Position numbers and translations under genes: made by a program. The notes under the pieces are model-generated. The model was not told the DNA's origin, searched no databases, and saw nothing but the letters and a program-made list of their open reading frames with translations. Below are positions 1 through 14,405 of a stretch of 64,000 nucleotides of DNA, one piece after another. This DNA comes from Linepithema humile (Eukaryota > Arthropoda > Insecta > Hymenoptera > Formicidae): assembly GCF_040581485.1 (NCBI RefSeq), contig NC_090132.1, positions 1,871,001 to 1,935,000 of the forward strand, given 5' to 3'. How positions within the stretch are numbered: position 1 is the first letter of the stretch; each line of letters starts with the position of its first letter.

Positions 1-3000
1 GGCGTTGACATCGATTTCAGATCCTCGTTTGATCGGATTTGAGACCACAGCTCAGTCGCTGGAAAAAGTAGGTAGACAAGACATTGATCGCGGTAATGAT
101 GGCTAACCGAGCCAAAATCTCATGCTAATTGCGCGTTTTCCTCCGATTCAATTGCGCGCGGTGATACATGCGCGTGAGTGCATTTGGAAAATCGATACGT
201 GACAGCGAAATAAGTTCGATCTCGAGAGAATAGAAGATTTATGCGAAAAATACGTACAGTAAATAAATTAGCGTCGCAATGTCATTCTGTCTACACGTTG
301 GAATGCTCTATCTAAACTATCGGCGACACGATATGTCGTCGTCACCGCGTTCTCAAATGCACCATTTTAACACATTGCAACTTACATTGCTCGTGCTGCA
401 GACTTGACATCATTTAGAAATATATACTTTTGAAGATATCTTTCTCAAAAGTATTCTATTTATTATCCAGTTTAGGTTTAAATTTCGCCAAAAGTCCAGG
501 ATTGCACTGAATCAATCTTTTTGTAGAGAGCAAGTCGGAACAATGGCTCTTTCCGAGTGAGACAACCGCGGAACGAAATTATGATAATTATGTTAATCTG
601 CAATCCGCGAGCTGACGCACTGTGAAGTTCAGCAAACGCCTGTCTCTACTTTCACCATTATCGTAACGGTATCCTCCGGTATCCTAATTCACCTCCGCGC
701 GTCCCACCAACTCATTCGCCGTATCGAGTTCGCTCTATATTCGCTTTATAATCGCTATGTGTATAATGTTACTTCGCTTGCGCATGTGGGCGCATAGTCG
801 CCCTCCGCGATAACACTATTATCAAACGTATGCAATGATAATTCCATTTAACGGTTAAATAATAAAAACCCAATATAAAGTTTCTTGCATTTTTAAATGT
901 ATGTAGCAATCTATTTAATAATCTAGAAATCTATTACACAAAAGAGAGAAGTAATTAAATGTCAATTAAATAAAAAATTTATAAAATATATTGATTATTA
1001 CGAGACAATTTAATATAATAATTTATCTAATAACGCATAGTTTTTTTGTAGCAATTTTTTTGTTTAATTTTTAGAAGCATTGAAAGATTTTTTTATATTG
1101 AAAAATTATTAGTCTTAAATTTTCGTCAGCTGTCAAAACTTTCAGTAAATTTACACAATAATGCTACGTTATTCTACACGTAGCTGTGCAAGCCGCTGTA
1201 ATTTATGTTTTATTAATTGCGTGACGTTTCACGCGTGTCTGTCAAAAATCACTAATTACTTGCACCGTTAATTCTGAAGTCTGTAAAATATGGTTCTGCA
1301 AGAAAAAAAATTAATTTGTGTTGTTTACATTAATTTTTATCGAGTTCCATTGACAGCGCGGTAGATAAACAACGGGGAATAATTCATACAGTTTATTTTA
1401 ACATCGATCAAAATCTTTCCTGAAATCGCGAACAAAATGAAAATTGAAAGCGATTAAATGCCTCTCACAAGAGGAAAACGTTCGAAAGTGCCGATATAAC
1501 TGTTAAACACATCCATCCGACTCATATAATCATATATGCTCGTTAGACCAATTATTTCGTAATTGCAAGATTATACTCTCTAATTCCAATTTCATCGCCA
1601 CTTTTCTCCTATAAATATTCCAGCCTGCCGGGATGGACCTTAATTATTCCTCCACGGCCATCAATGTTACTGTAATGCAACATTCTCCCTCAATTATCTC
1701 GCGCATTTTGTATTCCGCGCAGGCAGGCAGCAGCACATTCATGATGCCGCTGCCGACAAAATGAAAATAATAGAAATACTTTACGAACTGCAACATTGGA
1801 GACGTAGTTGCCAAATGTCGCGATTTCGAAGGCGACTCGCTGCGTGCATACTCGCTACGTCTATGTTTCCGGTTTTATTCATCGTAAACGAAACGAGTCT
1901 GTTTGGCAAGGCGTCGACGTGCGATTTATTCGGCAAAATAGCAAACGACTTGACGCGAAGCATTGAAATCTTCGTGGAAGTGTTTAGCACTTTTGCGATT
2001 CGACAAACAACTTGTGTGGTCGTTGCTCGTAAATTCTGACGATCTCGTAAATTCTCTTTCTTTTTACACCGATTAATTTATCCACTTCTCTTCCATTCTT
2101 TTTAACGAAAAAGAAATAATTCGATCGGGCGTCAAAATTAAATTCAGTGTTTAAGATGCGCAATCTACGGTTAATTTAAATAATAATTATGCAGAGAGAA
2201 GAATTGTGTTCGTTATAAAACGAAACGGTCGGATATTGATGCTCGAGAACGTATTCGCAACACTTCGCGAGGCTTCGAAGTTTATATTCACGCGCATCAC
2301 AAATCAGGATTCCAGCGCCATTTTCGGAGCGTATACGCGTATCTTTATACGTATTACGAAAGAGAATGCCGTCGGGGATATTAGTCATCGGCAGAATTTT
2401 AATGAGTGCCGACCAATTAAGTCAACGTCGTGAAACCGTCGTGTATGCAGACCGCGCCGGCATGGACGACCGAGATAATTAATTGTGTACACCGACGACA
2501 ATTATACAGACGCGTGTCAGATACGCACGTGTGCAGTGCGCTTTGCGAGAGAATTCCCGAGGGGGAGAAAATTCCGCGACCCATCCGCGAAATCCGTGTT
2601 AGTGGGTAATCATAATTAACATTCGCGAAATGGACTTCTCGCGTCGATTTATACGCACTTCATCATCGGATCTTGTCGCGGGGCGCAATTCTCTGAACTC
2701 GCCGCTGCGACTACAGACGGAATGTTCGTTATACGTTGTGCGATACAGTATTACTTTCACGCAGGGACCTCCCTTTTATCCGTCAAATCGCAAAACAAAT
2801 GAAGGTTGGCCATCACGGGCATTCCGTGTCAGTGGGTTAATTATTCGCACATGTGACTGATTATGTTGGCGCATGCGTGAAATATATGGGCGTCTTTGTC
2901 TCTTTTTTTTTTTTAATAAAAATTATAAGTAAGCAGGAAGTACAAAGGATACGCTGCGTTTAAGAGTGGACAATGACGTTCAATAATTTACGATATTACA

Positions 3001-4652
3001 TGTATAATTCGCAGGAGTAGCGTCAACCTCGCGCAAATTCCCGTACTTTTCATTTTACGCTCGTGTAGGCTCGATAGGCTTTCTCTTTCTTCGTATGCGC
3101 TGGTTGAGATCATATCACGTTGTTGCACTAAGTAGATATCATAATATTAAGATAAGCGTTAAATGTTACATTACATTATATTCAATGCGACTATTTATGT
3201 GAAGTGAAAGTGTTTACAAGATGAATTAAAATTAAATCAATAATAATAAGTTTCATTAACAGATTTAAATTTCATATGAAGTTATCGAGAGAATCTTGGT
3301 TTGAAGATTAGTTTCAAGGTGCAAATTCCGTGACTCGTGAGTCAAATATTCTGAAATTGTTTCCAATATTTGCAAGCGTGAGACAGAACTTAGCATAACG
3401 TTTGTTAGTGTTTTATTAAGTATCGCAAGGGAAACATGAATATTGAAACGCACCTGAATACACAAACGGACAGTTTAGTCTCGGTTAAACTCTTTCAAAG
3501 TTAATAATATGTTACTATCAAGGATTACCGATTATCCCTCACGGCACTGCTGACGAAATAGGACGTAAGCGGGACACATATACAAAATGCCCTTCATCCT
3601 TCTTTAACGCATAAAATTTGCATGTCTTAACGAGTTCCCAAATTCCATGCACGCGACGTCAGTCGTTCGCTCTCTAACGCTGTCTTGCGTGAAGCTCGCC
3701 GAAACTTTTTCACGCTTGTCCATTCCTCCGATCGGCAAATATTTGTACGGCGTCGACTCTTACCTCGCGCTACTCGTGATGATTGCCTCGGCCGCGAGCA
3801 TTCGTGAACACAAGCCAGTCGTGAAGAAAGTATCTGGAAACGAAGACAAGGCCGCGCGATAAGTTTCTGGTTTGGCTTTATCGGCGGGAAGCATCTACCG
3901 CTACGATTCTTTTTAATTTCCATTTCACGGCTAACTTTATCATCTCAATGCCGAAGTACCGGCCTCGCTTGAAGATCCTTCATTGTAATCAGTGACAAGA
4001 TCTAGTGCGATAATAATCGCGAGAAATACATGCACACAATAAACGTTCGACATTTTCTTTTTTTTCTTTTTTTACTGCGTCGTCGTCGAGAAATCGTAAG
4101 GTCGTTAACCCACCGGCTGCAGCGTGCTCCGGCCTGCAGCATACTGTGCGTGACATTAAGTAGCTGCTTTACGCTTGTCTAGAAAGCAGATAGAAATTTA
4201 TTGCGACTTCAAGAAGATACCGGCGGCTTTTGCATCGCAGCTGCGTGAGCTGTTACGAAGTAACAATATCACAGCCGGCCGGCTAAACGGAAGATTTCAT
4301 CGTACATTTGTCCAATTTTCCACTGCCAGTGTCATTACATTTCTTAATCGATTTTCTCTCAACAACGGCTTCACTTGAGATACATACCATTATGCAAGAG
4401 TTACGTAAGATCAGAACTAGGAATTCTAGGCTAGCTAAGAATTGGATGAAGGATCCTGCGAATAAGTCGCGAAAATCAATTAATATATCTGTGTAACAAG
4501 TAATTTTTAGTAATTCGTAGTAGATTGATACTTTAAAGTTGGTAAATTAAGGAAGGCAATTGCTAATATGACTCATAATTGTCAACACAGTAAAAAGTAC
4601 AATCCCAGATAAAACTAACAACTCAAGATTGCGCGTCTTTCGAAATTCACGT

Positions 4653-4665
4653 ACACACACACACA
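4653..4665. repeat. Short (AC)n microsatellite
   Basis: A pure run of about six AC units in non-coding DNA, with no coding or regulatory context. Confidence 0.8.
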
Positions 4666-7609
4666 ATTCCGATTAGCAGTTTACCTCGCGATTATTCGGT
4701 AAATATATTGAGCTTTTATGACGCACTCACCGCGCAACCTTCATGTCGGTATGGTTTTGCGATGGATTAATGTGTTAGTTAATATTTCATTCAAGGTGAT
4801 TTGTGAGGTCGGACTGCTCGTACGTGTCGTTCCCGTTATCATATTAGGATTGTGCGGGATTTTGTCGGGATGTGCGGATCGACCTGAAAAATCAAACTAA
4901 TCCGTTATTGCGGCGGCGCAAAACCCTCCTCTTTTCCTCGCCGGCAAAAGTCGCGACCGTTAAATCGACGCACGCACGCACGTGAAACCACCCACGCGAA
5001 TCGTCCTTGCCGCCGGCGCATTCGTCTCGCCTTTTTCAGACAGGATCATCCTGGTGACCTAGAGAATCAAGGCGCGGAGGCGTGCCTTTTTTTACTGTTA
5101 TCCTCTGAACAATTAATGCAGCTCGTTGAAACTTATCGCTTTAGCTCCGCTGCACATGTCACGCCTCTATTTATTATAATCTAGGCGATATATGCGATTA
5201 TTGTCTTGCTAATTTTTTCCGACCGCGCAATCGGAACGAGAAGAATGCCAATCTTCTCCCAGAACGCTTCCGCGCTCGATTGAAAGTTCCCTTCTTCTTT
5301 CTGTAATGTTATTATTGCAATTGTTGTGCAACGTTTGATCGTCCTTTTATTCATATGCTGAAATAAGAAAACAGATTTTTTAACTATACATGAAGAGGAT
5401 AGGAAAAGAGAATATTATAGAAACTTGAAAAAGTGCAATTTTTTAAATCAAATTAAATCAATTTTGGAAGAATTGGTCTTAAATAAATTAATTTATAAAT
5501 TTGTTACGTTAATTTTAAGTTAAAAGTATAATTATACTTAAAATTACATGGTATTTTTATATATTAATAAGTCGAAACCTTAATACTTTCTATTCTTAGC
5601 GATTTCTCTGTACTGGGATTCGTTTATTTCCGTGTGGTGAGAAATGAAAGATCTTTACGAATTATCGGCTACGCGAAAAATCTATTTTCAATCGTTTACG
5701 GGCAACGCGCCGTAGCGCAACGTGTGGTTACGCGTCCCGGAATGACGTTTCCAGGAAATTCGCTCTCGACGTTGGAGATCAGTGGCCCCCCCGGCCATTA
5801 GGTCAGGCAAATTTAGACGCGCGCCGTGCACACGCTGTGCACACGCCGTGCCGCACGTCTGTTTTCGACTGCATAACCGCGGAAGGTTCACGCGAGCGTC
5901 GAAAATACGCCATCAGCATGGACAATGGCGGTTTCTGGGCAGGACTTGAAGCAATCAAACAACACTTGATTCGGGATAAATAGAGGCTCGAGCGATTTCG
6001 CAACGCGCGTTTCTCTCGAATGTAACGCTAGCCAGGAAACTTCACGCTGTCGCGCCGAGTTGTTGATAATAAACGGCTGAGTCGCGTAACGTGTATCCGC
6101 ACGGCGGATGAATTCGCCATTAATAACACAGACAATCCGCCGTCGCTCGACTATCTGAATTTACGGATAATCAAATGCGAGCTGTCGCACTTACATGCGC
6201 GTTTATCCGTGCGATAAGTGAATATTTGCTTCGCCGATCTTACGGCGCTGAGGCTGCGAAGTTATGGCTCGCTAATCACATGGGAAAATTTACCTTTCGA
6301 TGAAGAAATGCATTCGGTCGTTAATATCCGGAGGATGGAGTAATTTGCCGCTGCCGCCGTAGAGGGAAACGAAAGAATAAAAGAAAACGTTTCGATTATC
6401 CGCGTCGTTTATGAATCACGCGGCCATGGATGTGCGCGAGCCGAGACGTAAACGGAACTCTTCGCCAAACCGGGCCACGTTGAAATCGTCGTCGCGAGGA
6501 TAATCACCGCCTTCGCAGCTGAGTGTTGTTCGCGCCGCTAATCTCGCGACTACCACTAGCGCTAGAAGACACGGCGTTATAATCTGCAGGGGGCAGAATT
6601 CTTGCCTGTAGGGCTGTTGCGTCCTTAGGAACGAGGTCAGAGCTTGTAGCTAGTTAGAACTCATCACAATCACAGCTATTATGGAAATTGTGTGTAGAAA
6701 TGATGAGAATATAATACACATTGTTCTGAGGAATGTTCTCATTGGCATCCGCTAAATAGTTTGAAATGAATGTGTCTAATGAAGATTTGACTCGATTTTT
6801 GTATCTGCTATAATATGAATTAAGTTCTACAATTAACGACGATTTTTTATCTCGAGTAAAAAGGAATTTTAATCGTAGTTAATATTTAATGTCCAATTTC
6901 CAAATATTCTTCACTTTTTTATTCGCTTTTGAAATAGAAGTTGTTTAATGTTTTGAAAATCAATTTTTAATGTTTGAAGTTTTTTAATCGATATTATACG
7001 ATATTAAAATGAGAATTTTTCGTATTAATTCTAAGATAATTAATTAAATATGTTGAAGATAGTATTTTCAACACTTTTTTCTTGTATTTTTGCTGTATTT
7101 TAATAACCGACATATGTTCGCAATGTGAAAGCTTCCTACGTCCCTGCGTTCACGACTAGATCACGTAAAGCGTAAACAGTGTCATTAAGAGCTTTAGCCT
7201 CGAAACTTAACTAGCGGAAATTCCGTTGAATCCGCGCTTCCTGTCGCTCATTTTGCAGGTCACAGCTTTCTACCCAGAAGAATAAAGATTGCTTTATTAT
7301 CGTCATAGCGAGGTTTTCGCATGTTGGCTAGTGCGATAGTACAGGAGAAACTCATCCGGATTAGTATAGTTTCGATAATGTCTTGGACTTACAAATAATA
7401 ATATCGGAACCTTGGCATGTGTTATCACACGTTAAACGATACATTAAATAAGGTAACAAGACGATAGTCGTTATGTGACTCCGTAAATACATTTTGCTTA
7501 TTATATTTTGCTTTATAGGAGGAAACATTTAATGAAAATTTAAATAATGGAACACACTTTCAGTAGACGTACTTTGTCTAATTTGTATAGACATTTTTTA
7601 AGATTCTAT

Positions 7610-7945
7610 AAATCTTGATATATAGATTTTTAATGGGGAATCCTTAATTTAATTGAATCCTTAATTTCATGGGGTTTTAGTTCCGCAGATTTTTTTACTG
7701 AATTGTAGAACCACGCCGATTCTTGGAACTTATTCTAGAATCCTATATGTCCTTTTTGCTTTTATAGATCGTTGATTCTACAGATGTTTTTTTTTTTTTT
7801 TTTAAGATTGCCACAGTATTTTTCTTTAGGAATGCCATAGACTTCTGATTCTATCTTCGCTATAAATCCTTGATTCTAAGAAATCTTCGTTCTACCTTTC
7901 GTTTTGCATGATGGTTCGTTTCGTAAATCCTTGAATTTTGTCATG
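7610..7945. repeat. Degenerate short-motif repeat around a T17 tract
   Basis: Variants of a motif close to TATAAATCCTTGATTCTA recur (near 7611, 7643, 7661, 7770, 7858 and 7925), interspersed with ATTCTA-type words. A run of 17 T lies at 7787-7803. The copies are imperfect and unevenly spaced, so this is an old degenerate repeat or simply low-complexity sequence rather than a regular satellite. Confidence 0.35.
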
Positions 7946-9175
7946 CGATCTTCGCATATGTGTAATATCACTTGACATACTTAGTCTTCATAATTATTCT
8001 CGCTGTGATAGATAAATGTGTCTACCTTATTCGAAAAATTTAATACCGAAAAAGGTTGAGAAAGGATTTATGTGTATAGTATTATTTTTATCTCGCATTT
8101 GATCCTTTTGATCTTTGATCTTAGAATAATTTTCGATCACTGATCGAATTATCATTCGAAACGCAGAATTCCTTGTTCTTGGAAACTCTCGCGTACAACA
8201 ATTTCAGTTGGGACGACACTTTTGAGAATCACGAATGTTTAATGCAACGCGCGCGACTGAGTCGCTTGCGCGCGCTGAATGGCGATTTTTCATTCACACT
8301 CGTTCTCACGAATTGGCGCACACCATCGTTTTCCAAGCAAAGGGATTCATCGTTACCGTCCACGACACATAGTCGCGTTCAGTCGGCCGGTCAGTCGCGA
8401 TTCGTTCCGATTCTTAAGCGAAAGGTGCATGGTTCGGCGAATTTGTTCGGTTGCTCTAGTATGGGCGAGGCTTGGAACCTACACACATACACACACGCAC
8501 GTAAATACTTTTTGCTACTCTCTTAAACACATTGACGGTAGCTTTTAAACTTCACGCTGGTCGCACATGGAGGTGCAGCGGGCATATGTATCGGTCGTTT
8601 TCAAAGATGCACTGTTCTTTACTTAAAGGAACATTAAGTTACCTAATCGATCTGCGTTATAAAATTTATAAAATTATTATAGAATTAATTTTAATTGACT
8701 GATTAATTTTAACAAATATTTAATTTAATTTTCTTTCTAAATTGTATCTTAAAATCGATTGGTTCGATTATTTTTAGAACTATAGTTTACAAGTACTTTT
8801 TATCGCTATTTATTTATTTAGGAAATTTTGACATTCGCCTGGGAAATAGTATGATTGTATTATTATTCTAGCAATTTTGCCTAACAAGTAACAATTGCTG
8901 ATGCATATCTTATTTGCTTTCACCTTTCTTTTGTGTCAAAAAAATGTTGATGCTCGGTCTGCATTTCACTTTCATATTGTGCATAATGTGCCAAATGTAA
9001 AGCGTGGCGACGCCCCATTACAAACTTTATCAGTGCGTGAAGTTATAAACACATTTCATCACTGCAAAATAGAATTTTCGTAAGATCTTTACGTCAGCAG
9101 CACAACGATATTTTGAAGCGACCTATATTTCGTAGACGTTAACTATATGCATATGTGTATGGTTATACTGTGCAG

Positions 9176-9349
9176 TCCATGCCACCTCAGAGTGAAGCTA
9201 TATATAGTTACTGAGAATGGCCTTCGTTCTCTTGGTTACATGACAATCACGGCTCTCAAACTGCTAAAGCCTATTAATTGTTTTTTGGCAAACTCGCCTG
9301 ATTCCGTACATTTGCTTGCCAAACTTAATAGAATAAATTACGTTAACAA
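9176..9349 (+). CDS. Candidate internal exon, function unknown (weak)
   Basis: A 174-base block lies between an acceptor-like site ending in TGCAG (9171-9175) and a strong donor-like site, AA|GTAAGTAAAT. One frame is open throughout, entering with one base of a codon and leaving with two, about 57 residues. The exon length is divisible by three, as expected of a cassette exon. The translation includes VKLYIVTENGLRSLGYMTIT and a leucine-rich following part, and matches no family I recognise. Its exit phase (2) does not fit the entry phase (0) of the RhoGEF exon at 15805, so it cannot be spliced directly to that exon. It may be a chance open stretch. Confidence 0.15.
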
Positions 9350-12049
9350 GTAAGTAAATGAAAGGTCGATATGTTATTATAATCAAAATTTAGTAACATT
9401 TACGAAAATTTTGTTAAAAATAGTATTAGATATGTTTGGAAATTTATTAGTAAAATAAAATTTATTTTACAAATCATCTACTATTACATTTTGATTACAT
9501 TCTGATACATATTTCTTTTGATAAAATAAGATTTTAATTTTGCGTTTCTTGTTTTTTTAGGCGTAAAATTACTTAAATACATAATTATAAATTTTGTAGA
9601 ATGTTAAAATTTTTTTCATATGTTTTGCGATAACATTATATTTGTTTAAAAATTTTTAATGCAATCTAACTGCAAATGATTCCTAAAATTTCTCTCATGA
9701 TTGGGAGCCTCTGTTTGAACTGTTACAAAGCAAGTGTTACTATCTCGACGAAGGCAGCAATATACAGTAGCGAAATATCTTGAGAGAAGTGGACTCTATC
9801 AGTCAAACAATGTTTATGAAATAATGTCGGACACACACTCGAGTCGAGTAATCATCTGCTGTGATCATTCTATTCTAATTCTCCTTCGGCTGAATGAGTA
9901 ATCACTCAGAGATGTGATTTACTAAAGTGACAAATTTGACTTTAGTGACGAGCAACAATGGTTAAATAAGTAGTTGTGTTAGCGGCAGAGACTTGTGCTA
10001 TAAACACATAATAAATATCGAGTGAAGCTCTCTTTTATAACTCTTTTATAAGCGTGTAAAGAAATAATATTCAATTTCTTGTTAGTTTATTTAGTTTATT
10101 TATAGTTTATTTTCTTAAACGCTTTATATAGTTTACAGATTAAAAAATACAAAAGTCACTTTTAAAACTAAAATTTTGTTTTATATATTCTTGAATTCAT
10201 GGTTTGGAAATTGCAAGTCTAATTATGAACTTACAATTCTGTGATTTCTGGGATTTCTTATTTCACGGATCTTTAACCTCATTCTTGTCCAATTATCCAA
10301 AGTTTAGTCTCTCTAACCGTTGTTACAGAGATAAACGATGGGCTTGATGCATACGCTTCTATTATCTGAATCTCTCTTTTAGAGAATTATCTTGGCGTCG
10401 TGACAAATGAAGTTTCGCGGTATATAACATTATTCCACTTGCACCGATCTTCCGCTAAGAGGAAATTCAACATGCGCACACATGCATACAGAGAAAAGTG
10501 TATCACGAAGATTTCCGTCACTTGCAACATCTGTCTGCATTTCAGGGCGATTAGTAATCTCTCCGAGCATTGTCTCAACGGAGCAAATTTTCTGCAGTTT
10601 ATTTGCTAGTGAAATTAATCGTAATAGCTATTCAACTCCTCCTTTCGACGCCAGTGACAGATTCACCAATAAACAATCTAGCGATGGTGTAAGGCTCGAA
10701 TTTCTAAGAGATCTATTTTAAGATATTTGTTTTTAAAAAATTTTCAATTTTTATCAAATATTTGTAAATACGCATTAATATAAATAAGAATCTTTGCTTT
10801 TCTTCGAAGTATTATAAAATTCAACCACGTACTGTATTTTAAATTACGTTGAAAGAATTTAGAATTCTTTTAAATTTGTGTGTCTCTTTTTTATTAAAGG
10901 AAAAACTATTAAAGTAAAATGCTCACTGTTATCGCATAGAAACTAGTTTCACAGTGAAGAAGATCGTCTTATAGGCGCTGTAGGGCCTTTAAGCGTTAGG
11001 AGCTCTAAATCCACTACTGCTCATCCACGTGAGAGAGCCCGCTCTCTTCCGCCTCGGCAAAATGCCCTGGCCTGTGATCGATGTAACGACGCTCATTGTC
11101 TCGTAATGAGGCTGGGAGGGACAGGATGCCTGTGCATGCACATTTCGTTTCGAGCGAGGTACTACACGCACACGCACATACTTGACTATTTAACACAGAT
11201 AGATATTCATCACGCGAGCGAGGAAACAACGGACAAATCCGCTTGATTGGTTTACATATGTGCGTACATATATTCGCAAGAATTGCGCAGACGTGCGAAC
11301 GTGCGTGTTCGCGTATTCGCGATTGTTACATCGATCGGGCGACTACGGTCGATTATGTCCCGTCCGTATACGCGCGATTTACGCTTTGTACATCATACAC
11401 GCGGCGCATCGATCACCATTGCATTGCGGGAAAAGTGCAACGACATCAACAGGTGATTCACCAGACAATGGACATGTTGAATAACGGATTTGCGGATAGA
11501 TAAGATTGACACGCCGCGCAATTTTCTTTCAAGCGTATCCCCGATTCGAAGCGCGAACCTTGCAGAACTTTTCAATGCGCGAGGAAAGCCTTGCGAAATG
11601 TGCACGTCGGTTAATAAGAATGCAAGTGCAGCGCCGTTGTTTCGCTGCGGGCGAAATCACTCGACTGAATAATTGGGCGACGAGGCGATGACCTGTCGAG
11701 ATGAAAGTAAATTCTGGGAGCCGATCTCACAATCAAAGTCATTTCCGGCCAACCGGAGGGCCAAATGAGCCGCATCGTCGTTCGGCGCATCTTGATCATT
11801 AGTCACCTTTCTCTTAGATACTCGAACGGAATCTTTTCACCGAGAATACCGGTAGTTCTGTCGCCCCGTCTCAGATTTACCTTTAAAAACCGGTGAAAGC
11901 GCCGACTACGACACACCCGACGGTTATTGTTTTATTTTGCCGTAACTACTGACCTTTAAACGACGCACGCATTCGTAATGAAGCAAATTATTTAGCCGAG
12001 TCTGTTCAAAACTTGTCGAGCAAAATATACATACGAATAACAGATATAA

Positions 12050-12052
<3 letters not shown>

Positions 12053-12085
<33 letters not shown>
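12053..12085. repeat. Poly-T tract (33 T)
   Basis: An uninterrupted run of 33 T in an AT-rich non-coding region. It could be the A-tail of a minus-strand retrotransposed copy, but no recognisable body lies on its left side (lower coordinates), so a simple homopolymer is the safer reading. Confidence 0.9.
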
Positions 12086-12088
<3 letters not shown>

Positions 12089-14384
12089 GAACAATACACA
12101 TTTCGTATTCTTTTCAATTAGTGCGCTAATATAATTGCAATTTGAAACTCTGAACATTCCTGAACAAACAATATTAATTATCTTAATTTATTTTTGAGAT
12201 CTTAAGAAGCGAGTACAGGCACTCATTCTGAACAATTTATAACATCCGTCATTCTCTTGATCTTCGGTCGCGAAAGGAAAGCAGTCGGCGAGAATAGAAC
12301 AGAGTCAAGAGAGCCAACCTCGAAAGAAGGTTGCTGCGTAAAAAAAGCAGCAAAGCAGAGGAGGAAGAAAGAAAGAGGGGTAAAAATCGCGTGTGTCGGA
12401 ATGAAGGAGAGACGTAGACCGGTATAATTATGCAATTTAGATTCAGCTTTACAATTCCGGTTTGGCTTTATTAAAAGCGAGAGTGAGAAGGGGAGGGAGG
12501 GGAAGGGTGAGTACGCATTCTCCTCTCCCCAATCGAGAGTACCTGCATACACACACATATATATATATGCATTTTTTTAGGGGGAGAGATAATGTATTCT
12601 CCGAAATAAATGCAACATCGGTGAATCTCGCGCGGACATTACTTCTCGAAAAGTTGCCATGAATCTTCTCGGCGATGCGGATTATATTCGCTGAATTCAG
12701 TGATCTCGCGTTGCGTCGTGTTTTCACGAGCAATCATTTTTGCGCTCGTGCGCTAAATCATGCTGCATGAAACGCCCGTACGAACTTAATAATCTGAATT
12801 ATGCGAACGATGAAACGATGAATCTTGCCAATTTGCGCAGATTGGCAAAGCCGCTTATTAATTATGTTAATATTTCGAAACAAATGCATTTTTATATCAC
12901 CAAACCAAAACCAAGGAATGTGTAACAACTTGAAGACATAAAAAAAAATAATAGAATACGAAGAATAAAAAAGTGGTGAAATATTGATGTCGTTTCAGAT
13001 GAAAATTAAAAGAACAATTGCATTGTCTATAAATAAAGGCGCGTGAAAAAACGGTATATTGAAATATACCTATCGATAGCGAGATAATTATCAAGTATAA
13101 TGCTGTGCAAATACTGTACAATTAAATTGAATGAAACGCAAGTCACGGATAACTAGATAACCCTGCAGTCATATAAGAAAATACATAATTTCCTTCCGGT
13201 GCAAATGCGAAATCATACAACTGCTGATGCACGAAATCGATGACTCATCATTGTTATATCGTTTTAACGAGTTTAATGCTGTGTCGGAGTTACGGATGAC
13301 TAACACTTTCATCAATCTCGTGGGAATCATTAGTGACTGGCAATTATATAGAATATTTTAGACCCGTTGAATAACATGTATTTCAACGATGAATTTTGTA
13401 TTTTGCATAATTTCTTCCTTGGTGACAATTGTTGAAAGAAAATTTGTCCTGAACCGTAATGTACAAAAAATCGCTTTTGTATTTTTGTATCTTTATAATT
13501 AAAACACTGATAATTATTAGGAAATAGAGAAATCGTACAATTTTGATATGCTAATAGGAATAATTTTACGATGTATTAATTAATAGATGCTTATAATTAT
13601 TCTTCTTTTGTGCAAACATAAACTTATACGATATTCTCGCGCAGCGTATTAAATGTGCAGACCACTGAACCTTGAAAGGATAACACGTATGCGAAAATGG
13701 GGATTAGAAAATTACGCTGAAGTCCGTTACAACGGCGGCGTGACGACGCAATTAATAATACGGCGCTTTTAACGGCGACCTGCTTCGCGTTATTATATCG
13801 ATCTCGACCGGAAAGAATGCACTCATTTCCATAGATTTGTATGCAAATTGGGAAATTCCGCCGAATTCTTGAATTGGTTACATCGTATTGGAAAAGAAGA
13901 AATAGACGAAAAGAAAGCGTAATTTGATTAACGGTATATTTAAGCGTGAGCCTACTTATTGCCGGATTCCACTGAATCATAGCGATCGTATCGTCAATCC
14001 TGCGATCGTACCGTATCATCTTCCTTAATCCTCCTACCTTGCCCACTCACTCTCGGCACGAGTCGACGATTATTTGGATGTAAGAGGAACGTTTGTGTAC
14101 ACCCGGTTGTGAGCCCCGCGATTAGAAATATGTCGGCGTCCGATGTCGACGTGAACTATACTCCATACGCTATAAAGCACGATTAAATTGCATTGTCCGC
14201 GGGCCGTCGTGCCAGGGCAAGCGATAATCGCCATCGACGGCGTAAGGTTACCCGTGAGGTTGTAAACTAAGGCTTGGGTGGGTTGTAAGCAACGGTAATA
14301 CGCGATTACATTCCCGTTTCCCACTGTGTTTGCCGATTAAGACGCTCCGACGCACCGGCCTCGCTCGTTTTAATTACAACGACG

Positions 14385-14405
14385 AAAAAAAAAAAAAAAA
14401 AAAAA
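14385..14405. repeat. Poly-A tract (21 A)
   Basis: An uninterrupted run of 21 A. No retrotransposon body or target-site duplication was recognised beside it. Confidence 0.9.

Noticed and set aside
8371..8440. Twin TCAGT initiator-like words, considered as a transcription start
   Set aside because: No TATA box at -30 and no downstream promoter element at the right spacing. Evidence is too thin.
13624..14046. A 140-codon minus-strand open frame
   Set aside because: No family resemblance, no acceptor or promoter context, and composition like the surroundings.
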